Positions 1-13,482 of a stretch of DNA of 64,000 nucleotides are shown here, piece by piece (the first letter of the stretch is position 1; each line of letters opens with the position of its first letter). Both the position numbers and the translations under genes were made by a program. The notes under the pieces are model-generated. The model was given only the letters and a program-made list of their open reading frames with translations, had not been told where the DNA came from and did no database searches. The stretch comes from Apricaphanius iberus (taxonomy: Eukaryota; Chordata; Actinopteri; Cyprinodontiformes; Aphaniidae), in contig JAPXFQ010001396.1 in NCBI GenBank assembly GCA_028564705.1, positions 62,001 to 126,000 of the forward strand, written 5' to 3'.

Positions 1-785
1 ATCTCAAGACACTTTACAACAAAAGTCGTTTCAATACAATTATACAAACATTCCAATCAGTTAAAAGTTTTCTATGTAAGGAATCCCAGCAGATTGCGAT
101 CAGTCATCGATGTGAAGTTGTGCCCGGATCATGCAGACTCCAACCACAGCAATTCCTCAGCAATCCCTCATACTAAGCAAGCATGTAGCGACAGTGGAGA
201 GGAAAATCTCCCCTTTAACAGGAAGAAACCTCCGGCATAACCTGAACCAGAACCTGGCTCAGTACAAGCGGTCATCTGCCACGACCATATGAGGGTCTGA
301 GAAGACAGAGAAGAGACAGCATGGAGGTTGCTGGGTAACTTTGAGCATCATCTGGACCGATGTTCCCCATCCACAGGGGGCGTTGTAGCTGAGCAGGGTA
401 CCAGACCATGTGGAGCTTCTTTGGGGAGAAAAATACTGAGAGAAAACTGGGTTAACAATCACAATAACAGCAGAAAAATATATCTGGAGAGTGGTAGAAG
501 AGAAAAGTATCAGAGAGAGGAAAAGTGGTCAGTCTGTCCTCCATCAGTCTAAACCTATAGCAGCATAACTACAAAAATAGCTCAGGATAACCTAAGCCAC
601 TAACTATAAGCTTTATCAAAAAGGAAGGTTTTAAGCCTAGTCTTAAAACCTGACAGAATATCTGCCTCATGGACTAAAACTGGGAGCTGGACAGGAGAGG
701 AGCCTGATAACTAAAAGATCTGCCTCCTATTCTACTTTTAGAAATCCTAGGAACTACCAGTAGACCTGCGTTCTGATTTTACTAA
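1..785 (-). repeat. LINE 3' UTR and tail fragment
   Basis: This is the reverse complement of the 3' region of the L2/CR1-like LINE whose fuller copy ends at 14446. Shared blocks include the stretch around TAACAGGAAGAAACCTCC (about 219-236) and the region around 545-580, which matches the same tail at 22495-22536. The small open frames here are by-products of the repeat. It runs off the left edge of the window. The part beyond about 600 is less certain and may be a neighbouring dispersed fish repeat. Confidence 0.7.
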
Positions 786-1327
786 CCACAGACAGACGGA
801 CAGCGGCTCAGCGTGGTACTTGGTGTGTCGGCAGGAAAAACTTGGACATTCGCGGCACAAACTGAGTGAGGAGCCGGCGTTTATTGATCCCTCCAACACA
901 GCTCGACTGGTAGCTCGGAGACGATAGTGCACCTGGCAGCTGCACTCACACATGCTGGGCTAAATGGAGTTGGTGCTCCGCTCCCAGGTTCTGGATCCTT
1001 CCGCCCCTCCTCAACTGGGTCTTCCCCCACAGGAGTGGTCCCAACATGAAAATTCACAGAGCGAATGTGCACGCGCTTTTTGGTTGCTTCTATCGCGTTC
1101 AGTGTGTATGTACCGTGAGTATGTCTGCATCAAGTTGAGTGATTTCCATGTCAACCAAAGCAGAACATGCTGTTCTAGCCTGATGAGAGAACCCACACAT
1201 TTACGGGGAGAATTTTAAGACTCCATGATGGAGGACCCCAGGTCGGGATTCAAACTGAAAGAATTTATGAATACTTTATTGATCACATGAGGAGTTATTC
1301 AGTTTGAAGTACAACCCCTCCAAGAAC
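786..1327. other. Intergenic, no gene seen
   Basis: I see no conserved coding frame, RNA gene or clear repeat. The short frames on both strands carry no recognisable motif. Confidence 0.5.
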
Positions 1328-1612
1328 ATATTCAATCCAATTCAATTCAGTTTATTTATACAGCACCGTGTCACAACAGATGTCATCTTAAGGCACTTTA
1401 CAAGAAGAGTTATAACAATACAATGTTTAATTTAGGAATTAGAGAACCACAGAAGATTGCGTCTTCTCAGCAATCCCTCACACTGAGCAAGAATGAAGCG
1501 ACAGCGGAGAGGAAAAACTCCCTTTTAACAGGAAGAAACCTCCAGCAGAACCAGACTCAGCATAAGCGGTTCTGTTGCAGGTGGAAAACGGTCACAATAG
1601 TTGGGAGGAAAT
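1328..1612 (-). repeat. LINE 3' tail fragment
   Basis: This is a second reversed copy of the same LINE tail. It begins with the CAATTCAATTCAG tail repeat, then the end-proximal block equivalent to 14340-14440, then the conserved TTAACAGGAAGAAACCTCC block. Only the last ~280 bp of the LINE is present, as expected for a 5'-truncated retrotransposition. Confidence 0.8.
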
Positions 1613-4176
1613 TTGGAAGTGGAGAAACAAATATATGCATCTCAGACGTGCCCCGACACCTCGATACATTGAGGAACATGAATCAAAACAAGCTAAACAT
1701 ATCAGTCTTATCATCAGTCTTAAAGTCTGTCAGTGGTCCCAGTTTGAGTCCAAGTAGCCAAATTTGGGGGTCAGTTTCCTTCCAGCCAGCTGAGAACTTC
1801 TCCTGAGCTGTTTCATGCCAAGCGAAAGGAGTTCATTTTGCTCGCACTTTGCAAATGAGTCTGAGTGGCGGCACAGTTGCCTTTCTGTAGCACGGGCAGC
1901 CTGCCAATTGCTGCCTTTAAGCTTTGAAGTTTACGAGACTTTAGAAAATCAGCCTGCAATAATCAGCAGATATCCGGTTATAAGAAATTCAATTATACGG
2001 GTGTTTCCAACATCCTTGATGGTCAAAAGCGAAAGACAAAAGATTATCAACGATGTTCTATTGGGACAGCTAGGCTCGCCCATTTAGCCATCATTCAGGG
2101 AAAATAATAAATTGATTGCATTAAAAAACCAGCTGACCAGAGCCAAATCCAGAGTTGATTCTATTGGAGGAGAATGGAGAAAGAAGCTCCAAATATTGGA
2201 CAAGACAAAAGAACGTGTTAAACTGTCTCCAGACCCCAGTTAAGGTATAAAAATCTATTTAACAAAAACAGCAATGCGGTTAAGTCTTTTTTTCGCACTG
2301 CCTAGCATTCTGTTGCTTTGTAGAGCAGCTGTGACAGTCACCTCCACCCTAAACCTATGGGCCTACTAGTGAAAGGCCCCAGGAATGGAGAGGTATGGGT
2401 TAGCTGTATTACAAATGGAAGCAGACTGAATAGTGTAGAGACCCCCACGGACCTTCACCTCAGTGAAAACAAAGCATCATATTTCTATGTAGCCTTGTTA
2501 TCAGAATAATAATCAGAAAGGTTTTATTACCAAATGTTGAGCAGATTTACAATATTAGGAAACTGCTATGGTAATTTGTGCACACATACAATAAGACAAA
2601 CACTCCTAAGGATGCAATAAATAAGAAACATTGAATTACGTCGGGATAGTTAGTGTTTTTCTATACGTTTTGGAGCGAGGGTTATGAGTATTTTGATGTA
2701 TCAAATGTTGTGTTTTTTGTTAAGTAAAGGTGGTGAGTATTCCTGTCCCACAGCTAAAGCAGCATGGTACACCCATCCATCTGCTGAAGAGCTTCTGTAA
2801 TGAGATGCTTCTGGGCTTGTTTCTATCAGACAGATGTTGACTGTAATGATGCTCAGACAAGCATGGCTGGCTAGAGCTCTGACTCCCCATGCACCAGTTC
2901 ATGCTGGCAAATCACATCAACTACAGTCTATTTAAAGGAGGACTTTGATTGTTCCCCGGAGACTAAACAGCTCATCCCAAGTCAGACCCCTGCACTGTGT
3001 TTCCTCTCAGGTTAACTATGGGAACACCAACACTGCAGGGGAGCACAATGATCTCCCATCCTCACCATGGCAATCAGAAGCCAAAAAGGTTTTCTATCAA
3101 AAATAGCTAAATAGCTTCATCTACTGGAGGATGTTCCATATTACAGCGGAGTAAGAACTGTAGTAAGGTTTCACCCTTCTACCCTTCTCGCTAACTTTAT
3201 GTTTTACTCCACATGTAGGAAAGAAGTACATATGGAAAGGCCCATTTCCTTAGACAACCCTGTTCTGTAGGTTTTCAACGTCTCCTCCTTATACAGCTGA
3301 AACTTGAAAAAATGGAACTAATGTGATATAGAGTGGATTAATTGGCTGATTAAAATGTGAAACTTTGAGTGTAAAATATTGAACCTGTTAACAATATTAT
3401 TATTTTTTTAGATTTTGAAATTGGGGTTTTCTGAAGCTGTAAGCCTTGATCATCAAAATTATACGATTTAAGGGATTTAAATATCTCACATTTTCATGGT
3501 GTGATGAAGCAGGACCTAAATGTGAGTTGGTACTGAATAAGAGCTGCTTAAATACTGAGGAGGGAATGAGGAAATGGCAGAGAGAAACCTAAGAACTGAA
3601 AGCAAACGAAGCAGATGAATGTGGCACTAACAGCAGAGAGATAGGAATGAAAAGCAGCTTGGCAGAATGACAAGGAGGAAACAGAGCAGAGAGACAGGAA
3701 AAAGTTGGACAGATAGCTTAGGCTGCATTCACACCTGATGTTCAGGTAGACTCACTTTGATTGGGGACCAAAATTGCAACATGTTTGCTGTTTTTAGGTG
3801 GTGCGGTTTGTATTCACACTGCTCTTTGTCAAACGAACCAAAGCTTTGAGTAACATGTTTACCTCCTCCCCTGTCATAGCTCTGTGGTGTTGCTGCACTT
3901 CTTGTTGTCGCGGAGGACACTAGTTGTTCAGTGAAATGTAAAGATGGAGTAACAGCAGATTGTAGTGGTTTTAAAATTGCTTTGTGTTTGGCCACTGTAC
4001 CAGATCAATACAGCTACAGCAATGGGCTCCGAATGAACAGATAAGACAGAGGAATATGGAGACGGTTGTATTTTACAGGAAGCTGCTGAGACGGCTCCAT
4101 ATGAGGCGATGTGCAATGAGTAGAGGAACAGAACTTCACAGTACAGATGTCCTCCTCATACAGATGTTGAGCAAGG
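1613..4176. other. Intergenic, no gene seen
   Basis: AT-rich sequence with only short frames lacking recognisable domains. No splice-supported exon, RNA gene or clear transposon terminus was found by eye. Confidence 0.5.
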
Positions 4177-4178
4177 TA

Positions 4179-5704
4179 CAGTGGGGGAAAAATTATTTGA
4201 AAAGTCTCAAAGCAGCATCAGTTTAATGGTAGGTTTATTTTAACAGTTACAGATAGCACATCAAAAGGAAAATTGAAAATAATAACTTTGAATAAAAGAT
4301 AGAAACTGATTTTCATTTCATTGAGTGAAATAAGTATTTGAACCCGCTAACAAAAAAAAGATTTAATACTTCCTGGCAAAACCCTTGTTTGCAAGCACTG
4401 AGGTCAAACGTTTCTTTTAATTATTGTGCACATTTTAGGATTAATTTTGGTCCACTCCTCTTTGCAGATCATCTCTAAATCATTAAGGTTTCCAGGCTGT
4501 CTGTGTAACTTTGAGCTTCAGCTCCCTCCGTAGGTTTTCTATTGGATTAAGGTCCAGAGACTGACTAGGCCACTCCATGACCTTAATGTGCTTCTACTTG
4601 AGCCACTTCTTTGTTGCCGCTGCTGCATGTTTTGGGTCAGTGCTGGAACACCCATCAATGACCCATTTTCAGTTTCTTGGCATAAGGAAGGAGATTGTCG
4701 CTTTATTTTCGGTTTGATGCGGTGAAGTTGTCCTTTGCCCTTTGCCCAGAAAAACACCCCAAACAAAAATGTTTCGAACCTCCATGCTTGACAGTGGGGA
4801 CTGTTTCGGGGGTCATAGGCAGCATTTTTCTTTCTCCAAACACGGTTTGAGTTAATGGCAAAGAGCTCAATTTTGGTCTCATCTGACCACAGCACTTTTT
4901 CCAATTCACTCTGTAAATCATTCAGGTGTTCATTGGCAAACTTCAGACAGGCCTGCACATGTGCCTTCTTGAGCAGGGGGACCTTGCAAACTCTGCAGGT
5001 TTTAAATCAATTGCGGTGTAATGTGTTTCCAATGGTTTTCTTGGTGACTGTGGTCCCAGCTATTTTGAGTTCATTAACTAACTCCTCCCTGGTAGTTCTA
5101 GGATGATTTCTCACCTTTGTCAGAGTCACTGACACCCCACAAGGTGAGATCTTACGTGGAGCCCCAGACCGAGGTCGGCGGATGGTCATTTTGTGCTCCT
5201 TCCATTTTTGAACAATTGCAACAACAGTTGTCACCTTCTCTCCCAGCTTCTTGCTAATGGTTTTGTACCCCATTCCAGCCTTGTGGAGGTCTACAATTAT
5301 TATCTCTGACCTCCTTGGACAGCTCTTTGGTCTTTCCCATGTTGGAGAGTTTGGAGTCTGCTTGATTGATTGAATCTGTGGACAGGTTTCTTTTATACAG
5401 GTGATTAGTTAAGAGAGGTGTCTTTAATGAGGGTGACTAATTGAGTAGGAGTGTCTAGCCACCCTGTAGGAGCCAGAACGCTTAGTGGTTGGTGGGGGTT
5501 TAAATACATATTTTTCTCAATGAAATGCAAATAAGTTTTTATCTATTATTTAAAATGTTTTTTATAATTTTCCTTTTGATGTTCTATCTGTCACTGTTAA
5601 AATAAACCTACTATTAAAATGATACTGTTCCGAGACTTTTCATTTCTTTGTCATTGGACTAACTTACAAAATCAGTGAGTCGTCAAATGATTTTTCCCCC
5701 ACTT
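4179..5704 (-). mobile_element. Tc1/mariner transposon with long inverted repeats
   Basis: The termini are CAGTGGGGGAAAAATTATTT on the left and a near-match in reverse complement on the right, flanked by TA dinucleotides (4177-4178 and 5705-5706), the Tc1/mariner target. Similarity between the arms continues inward for about 200 bp, including the ATTGAGTGAAATAAGTATTTG-like block near 4320 and its inverted partner near 5515. This resembles the long inverted-repeat subgroup typified by Sleeping Beauty. The transposase frame inside is broken, so the copy is probably inactive. Confidence 0.88.
4539..5340 (-). pseudogene. Tc1-like transposase, frameshifted
   Basis: Two blocks are readable on the minus strand. 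Upstream (5273-5007) is the N-terminal helix-turn-helix region with [17 protein letters not shown] and the basic [12 protein letters not shown] stretch. Downstream (4958-4539) is part of the catalytic region with WSDETKIELF, where the first catalytic aspartate of the DDE triad normally sits. A likely original ATG lies at 5340 but is out of frame with the helix-turn-helix, so at least one frameshift precedes it and another separates the blocks. Intact Tc1 proteins are about 340 residues. This copy cannot make one. Confidence 0.85.
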
Positions 5705-5764
5705 TATGTACAAGATCCAGCACCTACAGTATCTATCCAGCAAGACTGCTCTGTTGTTTAGATT

Positions 5765-6705
5765 AGGGTGACCATATTTTGATTTCCAAAAAAGACTTTA
5801 ACATATTTAAAGCGTGCCTTCTCCATGTGGTTTGAGTGTTAAATAACAACCTTCAGATAAGCTTTCACAGGTACAAAAAGTTATTAAAAATATCTGTAAA
5901 TTATTTACCGGATTGTCCCAAATAAACAAGGTTTTTTTCTTTTGAAAATAATGTAAACATATGTTGTCATCTTATAATCGGGGTCTAACTATTAACACAT
6001 GCTAATGGTGGTCTGGCGTCGTTACATGACTGCAACAGTAGAGGGCGCCAGCTTCCTGTAAAGCCAGTGACCTCATTGTGGCGTCATCAATGGGAAAAGA
6101 GAAATGGAGAGGCGCAGTCCGGAGCAGAGTGGATTGAAAGTGGGGCAAATTAAACAACTGAGGCAGAATTATGAGGATAACTTTAAGGTGATGATGGTCA
6201 ATGCAGCAGAGGGGTCAAACTACTGTCAGCCATATTTAATGCATTGGATGGCAATGAGGATGACATTTTGTGGGAGGAGACAGGATCACAGCATGAGAGT
6301 GACAGTGAGCACATCGAGGCAGAGGATATCTGTGAGTAAAAACCTAATGGAGACGTTTGATGTGTTATTGGACTTTTGATTTGACATGTAATGAGCAAAG
6401 TTCTGATATGTAAAAATTGCAGGTAAAAAAATGCGTGTTTGTCCTCATGTTTGAATTTTTTTGCTTAGTTTTTATTAAGTAGTGTCTTGCTTTACTAAAA
6501 TATGCATTGCAAAAGCTTTGTGATTGCATTAACAAGCAAATATCAAAGCAGTCTGTAATTATTATTTGTGACTTTTTCAAAATTTAAATTAAAAATAGTT
6601 TCTTTAAAAATATATGTAGTTTTTTTCTAAAGATTAGTCTTTAGAAAGGAGAGGGTCATCTTATAATCAGGGTCATCCTATATTTGGGAAAATACAGTAA
6701 TATGA
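5765..6705 (+). mobile_element. Possible pogo/Tigger-like deletion derivative
   Basis: A 91-codon frame at 6104-6379 contains QLRQNYEDNFKVMMVNAAEG, which resembles the N-terminal region of pogo-class proteins. Another frame just downstream encodes an acidic stretch (ALDGNEDDILWEE) of the kind seen near the C-terminus of such transposases. The near-repeat CATCTTATAATCGGGGTC at 5969 and CATCTTATAATCAGGGTC at 6658 also lies here. I read this as a copy that lost its central catalytic region. Both termini are poorly defined, so the call is tentative. Confidence 0.4.
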
Positions 6706-9700
6706 AATAAATAATTACTCTTCTGAAAAGAAAATGTATCAGCAGTGCCGTGGCGTGGGGAAAATTTTCAAGAAAGCCAAGTGAGACATAACCACTAAGC
6801 TTTGTGTTTTACGGGTGGGGGCAGGAAACTAATTACAATTTATATGTTGCTATTTCATGTAGTCGGATGAACTATGAGAGCGCCCAGCTTCATTTCACCG
6901 GGACTTGCGCTCTGTTTGAGATACACAAATGCTGTTCACTGATCCTTATTGTTTATTTAATAATAATAATAATAATGATAATAATGATACCAGTGGCTAT
7001 GAACAACACACCTGACGTGTATTCAGACAGCCCGGCCTGTCACGGGTTATGGCTGCTGGTGTGGTGCTCATTTTCTCCACATAAACAACAACAGTAAACA
7101 ACAACAACTTTAGTGGACTCACATGCTGCTTAATCAAAGCATGCAAGACACAGCAAGAACTATAATCAAGATAACACATTGCTATATGGGCAGTTCAGTG
7201 ATGCTTAAGCTGCACACAAGGGAAAAACCGTTTTGCTCACCCTATTTGAAGAGGAAGGGCATTCTCCTGTCTTTGGTAACCCAGGGATTGTTCAGGGAGC
7301 AGGAATCTTCATCAAAAAGAAGACAAGGCCAGCCAAACAGCCGCTGAAGACTGGAGCTACCAGCTAGTCACTTGCTAGCCAGATCATAAAACCTAATTCT
7401 CCTCATTGAAAGTCCAAAACCCTTTCTTTTTCTCAGTACGGAGTGCTAGTTTTGGAATCGGAGTTGCTGCTGTAGAGGCAGTTTAGTAAAAGTATTTTTT
7501 ACTAAATACTCAAAATCTTCCCCCTCCATAATTACGATTGATATTTTAACTAGCTGGCCAAGATATCAACTCAAATCATCAAATCTTCTGCTATTTCATT
7601 CATTTACGTTGAAGATAAAATACTGTGATGTGATTGGCCTAATGCAAACAAGTTCATGGCTTCCCTTGACACTGTCCTGACCAACCACAGGGGATCAGTG
7701 TCATTGCAATAGCCTAACTTGATTGGTTAAATAGTCTTTTTTTTCTATCAAGGGACGCCAACTCAGCTTGGCCTCCTCACAGATAACAGAGTGCAGTACC
7801 ATGTTTTCAACGCTCATTTACCACCTAACATTAATAGGGGCGCTGTTTCACACATCATAAAAAGCTCAATAATCAATGAGGAGGAGACAAGGAGAAGACA
7901 ACAGAAGGATAATGTAAACTGTTTAAAAAAGTGTTTAAATGACAGTTATATTCTAAAAAAAAGTGAGGAAGCCTGGCTTCCCTTGGCCTCCACAAAAAAA
8001 CGCTATCGTGTATCAGTAATAGCAACAGTTCACTTTTGAAGTAATACTGGACAAGTATTATATTACAAGAAAAAAAGGATTAGTCTCAAAAAGACAATAG
8101 AAAATTATTTACTCCAGTCTTTAGCTTTAATCCTCATCCTCTTTATAGATGAAGTCTCACTTTGCACAGCATTGTTACAGTTTTTGTGTCCATGTGGACC
8201 TAGTGGATCTTTTCCACTTTTATTAGCAGCGAATCACAACCTGCTGTCTGCTCTGTCTACATTTAGATCAGAATCATGAACTAGTCAGCAGCTCAAGGAG
8301 GATGTCAGATGAGAGAATGGCTGTCAATTTAACCCTCTAAGATCTATAATGTGTGTGTAAAATGTGCGCATGTGTCGGCGTCCATATTTCACCTGCCAAC
8401 TCTGGCTCTCTGTAACACGGTTTTAACAGGTTTTTTTATTCTTTGTAACAGGGTTTTTGTTTTTTTTATGGATGGCTCCTATGAACTCTGATTTTAACAG
8501 TAAGTCACATATCGGACTTGTACCTTGCCCCACTTAATTTATTCCTGTTATTATCAGCAGAGAGTGGACAAGTAATTATAAACTGAGAAATGCAGCCCAA
8601 ATAATCTTAAACAGTTACTAAAATTCCCAGCTCCAGTAAATAATACAGTCACTTCATCTCCAACCACTATTAATATGGCACTTTTAAAGCTCTGCTGAAT
8701 AATTAATAATACTTTTATAAGAAAATGATTTGATTTTTGACAATAATATTCATTGATTATTTTTAACAGACATGGCTGAGTGCAGATACGCCTGCTGTTC
8801 TTACAGAGGCCTCTCAACCTAATTTTAACTTTTCTTATTCAACCAGGAGTAGCCAGAGGGGAGGTGGAACTGCTTTTATAAGTTCATCAACTCTTTCCAC
8901 CAAACCTTTTTTATTCAATTATTTTACCACTTTTGAATACACTGCCTCTAGGGTTGCCAACCGTCCCTTAAAATACGGAATCGTCCCTTATTTGACAATT
9001 AATTGTGCCGTCCCGTTTTGAACTAATAAAGGAAGCCATTTGTTCCGTATTTGCATAAATGTCCAATATGTCTGTCGGTCATAGGCTTCAAAAGCCTGAT
9101 TCTAACTAGCCTATATAAAAATAAAATACAGATCACCCAATTACAGTCAGCAAAACTGTTCTAGCAGTGGGATCAAAAGGGACTGCAAATAGTTGTGTGT
9201 GCGACACGCAAGGGTTGTGCACTCAGGATTGATCATGTAGACACACACAAATCACACTGGCGCTTCACAGGCAGCGCCTTTTAAAAATGTCCCAAAACGA
9301 CTTACAGCGATATAGATAAGTGAGAACAAGGCAAATTGTAACCAATGTCGATGAGTGTTCATAGTCGCACACAGAGAACACTCGCTGCACAGCACGGAAG
9401 GCACGCAAGAAGCCAGAAAACACACACGTTTGTGAGGCTTATGCGGCATGTAGGATACAATATTCATAATAGATTACATTTATTGTACATTTTCCAAGAT
9501 GTCTCGTGCATGTGCAATTTTATTTTTCTGGATTCAATGTGGAGGATTTGGGGTTGTTTTTTTTTTTTTTTTAAAGCCAGTAGGCTTAGTTATAGCAATC
9601 AATATAAATGACAACTTAAAGAACAAATCATACTAACTGATTAATTGTTATGCTGTTAAACAGATTAAAATGAAAAGTAAAACGTGTTTTGATAGGTTTC

Positions 9701-10179
9701 TGGCTTTTGAAATTTTATATTTTAGAGAAATAGCCAATCATTTTAAGTGAAAATTGTATTAAATTTCTTAATGTGTTTTGTTGTTGTTCAGACAAACCAT
9801 GCAAATTAATTTAATTAACTTTTGTAATCCCACTCCTAAATCTGTATTTAAATGAGCAAAAGTTTTAAGATGTTTGGTGTTCATCTGTTCATCAATATCC
9901 CTATAGAGTCACTTTAAAAAGAAAATATTGAAAATACATTGCTGGAAGCTCAACAAACAACCTGATATACTGCATCTTGTTAACGCCAGTTGCGTGTACT
10001 TTTTTCCCCTTTTCTATGTGGATGCATTTCATTGCAGTTTTATGTAGCCTATCTTACAGCACTAATACATTAATGTGTTTATTGTGAATAAAGCATTAAC
10101 ATAAGATCATTCTGGATAACCCCCTCACTAAAAGCACCACGTCTCCCTGCGATTCGGATGGCGCGGCCCGTGTCCTCAG
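6706..10179. other. Intergenic, no gene seen
   Basis: AT-rich DNA with a short ATA/ATG microsatellite (about 6957-6990) and a T-run (about 9559-9574). A stretch near 8949-9060 (GGGTTGCCAACCGTCCCTTA) looks like a dispersed fish repeat of unknown class. No exon or RNA gene was recognised. Confidence 0.45.
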
Positions 10180-10275
10180 ATTTTATTGGTCACCAAAAAA
10201 GGAATGCACTTTTTATTCCAGAATTTTCAAAGTTTTTATAAATTTTATACAACTCCTATAAAAGGATCATTTTAG

Positions 10276-13200
10276 TGTCCCTGTTCCAGGTCAAGGAACA
10301 GGGACTGCCACCCACCCACTACCCTATAGAGATAGTTTCCCGTCCACTACCCAAAACTAATGAATTAAAAGTTAATGCTACTAGAGCAAAGTATAAAAAT
10401 CTCATAAAGATAAATAAAACTCGGACTAAACATAAAAACAAATCAATTAAATGTGGTTTACTAAACATAAGATCTCTCCCCTCAAAAACACTCTTGGTAA
10501 ATGACTTAATTTGTGAAAATAATATTGATTTGTTTTGTCTTGCAGAGACATGGTTGCAGGAAGAGGACCATGTCACAATAAATGAGTCAACTCCCCCTAG
10601 CTACTTAAACTTTAGTGTCCCTCGAAGTACTGGTCGAGGAGGTGGAGTAGCCACCATCTTTCATTCAGATTTACTAATTAATCTCCAAAAAAATAATAGT
10701 TACAGTTCCTTTGAGCATCTAGTTTTTAGCTTTCCTCATACACATAACAAAGCAGTAAAGCCACTTTTGTTTGTGGTCTTATATCGTCCACCAGGACCTT
10801 ATTCTCAATTTTTAGATCAGATTTCAGATTTTCTATCTGACTTAGTTTTAAACACTGATAAAGTCATTATAGTCGGAGACTTCAATATTCATGTTGATAA
10901 TGAAAGTGATAGTCTAAATACAGCTTTTCACACTATCCTAGACTCAATAGGCTTTACTCAAAATGTGCAGGGACCAACACATTCTTGTCACCACACTTTA
11001 GATCTTGTGCTGACTTATGGCATTGACTGTGAAGAAATAACAGTCTTTCCACATAACCCTATCCTGTCTGATCATTTCCTTATCACTTTTAAACTTACTC
11101 TAATGGATCATATCAAACCTGAAAGAAAACTTCATTATACCAGAACGTTATCAGACAACGCTGTAGCAAATTTTAAAGAAGCTCTTCCAACTTTAATTTC
11201 CTCAGTTTATAAATGCAGAACAGAAAACAGTGATTTAACTCGTGACCCCTCACAACTTGACATTTTAGTTCATAGCGTTAATTCCTCCCTGCGTCGGGCA
11301 ATAGACAAAGTTGCCCCCTTGAAAAGGAAGGTGGCTAGCCATAGAAGATTAACTCCCTGGTTTAATTTAGAGCTACGTACCCTAAAGCAGAATGTTAGAA
11401 AACTAGAGAGAAAATGGCGCTCCACGCATTTACATGATTCCTTTTTAATATGGAAAAATAGTTTATTGCTATATAAAAAGAGCCTTCACACAGCTAGAAC
11501 AGCATATTATTCATCTTTAATCGAGGAGAATAAAAATAATCCTAGGTTTCTTTTTAATACAGTTGCCAAACTCACACAGGATCATAGCTCTATCGAGCCA
11601 ACCATTCCCCAAGCTCTAAGCAGTGACGACTTCATGCAATTCTTTATAAATAAAATAGACTCCATAAAGAATAAGATAATTGGGAACCTTCCCAATATGC
11701 TTGCTTCCTCCTTAGTTAATGAGGCAGCCTCAAAAATGGTGGAACCTAATATATGCTTAAACTGCTTTAATGCAGCCGAACTTTGTGATGTACTAAAATT
11801 ATTAGCTTCATCTAAACCTTCAACTTGCGTTTTAGACCCAATCCCAACTAAACTCTTAAAAGAAGTTTTCCCTCTGATCGCTGCTCCAATTTTAAATATA
11901 ATGAATCTATCCTTAGTCAATGGATATGTACCACAGGAGTTTAAGATTGCTGTAATTAAACCTCTACTTAAGAAACCCTCTCTTGATCAAAACGACTTAA
12001 TTAACTATAGACCGATATCTAATCTTCCCTTCTTATCTAAAATTCTTGAGAAAATAGTTGCACACCAGATATGTGAGCATTTAAACAATAATGAGCTGTT
12101 TGAGAAGTTTCAGTCAGGCTTTAGAGCTCATCATAGCACTGAAACAGCTCTGGTGAAGGTTACTAATGATATTCTCATAGCCTCAGACAATGGACTGGTG
12201 ACCATTCTGGTCCTGTTAGATCTCAGTGCTGCCTTTGACACTGTTGACCACAATATTCTCATAGAAAGGCTTCAAAGTGTCGGTATAATAGGAACAGCAC
12301 TAGGTTGGTTTAAATCTTATTTGTCTAACAGATTTCAGTTTGTTCAGGTAAACAATAGATCTTCCTCAACCTCAATAGTTACTTGCGGAGTACCACAGGG
12401 TTCAGTGCTTGGGCCGATTCTCTTTACTATATATATGCTTCCTATTGGTAAAATAATTAGGCAGCATGGGATAAAATTCCATAGTTACGCAGATGATACA
12501 CAGCTATATCTATCCATAAATCCTGATGAATCCAATCAGTTAGGTAGACTACAGGCATGTCTGGAAGACATAAAAACTTGGATGACTCTAAACTTCTTGC
12601 TTCTAAATTCTGATAAAACAGAAGTTGTCGTCTTTGGACCAGAAGCTCTGAAAAAGAAACTACTTAGTCAACCCCTTCACCTGGACGGCATTAAATTAGC
12701 CTCCAGTAATAAAGCAAAGAACCTCGGTGTCATTTTTGACCAAGATATGTCATTTAGATCTCACATTAAAGAAGTCTGTAGGATTTCCTTTTTTCACCTT
12801 AGGAATATTGCAAAAATTAGAACCATCCTGTCCAGGAATGATGCTGAAAAACTAGTCCATGCCTTTGTTACTTCAAGGCTGGATTACTGTAACTGTCTAT
12901 TATCAGGTAGTCCACAGAATACAATTAAAAGTCTTCAGTTAGTTCAAAATGCTGCTGCTAGGATTCTGATGAATATTAAAAGAAGAGATCACATTTCCCC
13001 TGTTTTAGCTTCTCTTCACTGGCTCCCAGTAAAATCTAGAATAGAATTCAAGATCCTCCTTCTGACATATAAAGCCCTTAATAATCTAGCTCCATCATAC
13101 ATAAGAGACCTGATTGTTCCATATGTTCCTAACAGAGACCTTCGCTCTCAGACTGCAGGTTTACTGGTAGTTCCTAGGATTTCTAAAAGTAGAATGGGTG

Positions 13201-13328
13201 GCAGATCTTTCAGCTATCAGGCTCCCCTCCTATGGAACCGGCTCCCAGGGTTGGTTCGTGAAGCAGACAATTTGTCTATCTTTAAAACTAGGCTAAAAAC
13301 TTTCCTCTTTGACAAAGCTTACAGTTAG
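10276..13328 (+). CDS. LINE endonuclease-reverse transcriptase (ORF2), 5'-truncated but open
   Basis: About 1017 codons stay open. The N-terminal part is an APE-type endonuclease (roughly residues 60-290) with [26 protein letters not shown] and SDHFLITF. The reverse transcriptase (roughly 560-830) shows [38 protein letters not shown] and the catalytic YADDTQLYL. The C-terminal region has the LDYCN and LHWLPV blocks typical of this LINE group. The frame opens at a GTG just after an in-frame TAG, with no ATG close by, so the true start was lost by 5' truncation at 10276. The absence of stops across 3 kb suggests a recent insertion or recent source. Confidence 0.93.
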
Positions 13329-13482
13329 AGATATGTTTATAGGTAGTTAGAGTCAGGTCAGACAGGTAGATAGGAAGAGACAGGTTAATGTTAGTAGTCA
13401 GGCAGAGTGTCAAAAGTTAGGAAGAGATAGGAAGAGGTAGAGTAGCTAGGTAGAGATAGATTAATGTAAGCCAGGTAAAGAT

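Noticed and set aside
2720..2902. 60-codon minus-strand frame as a small gene
   Set aside because: No homology recognised and no splice or promoter support. Such frames occur by chance in this window.
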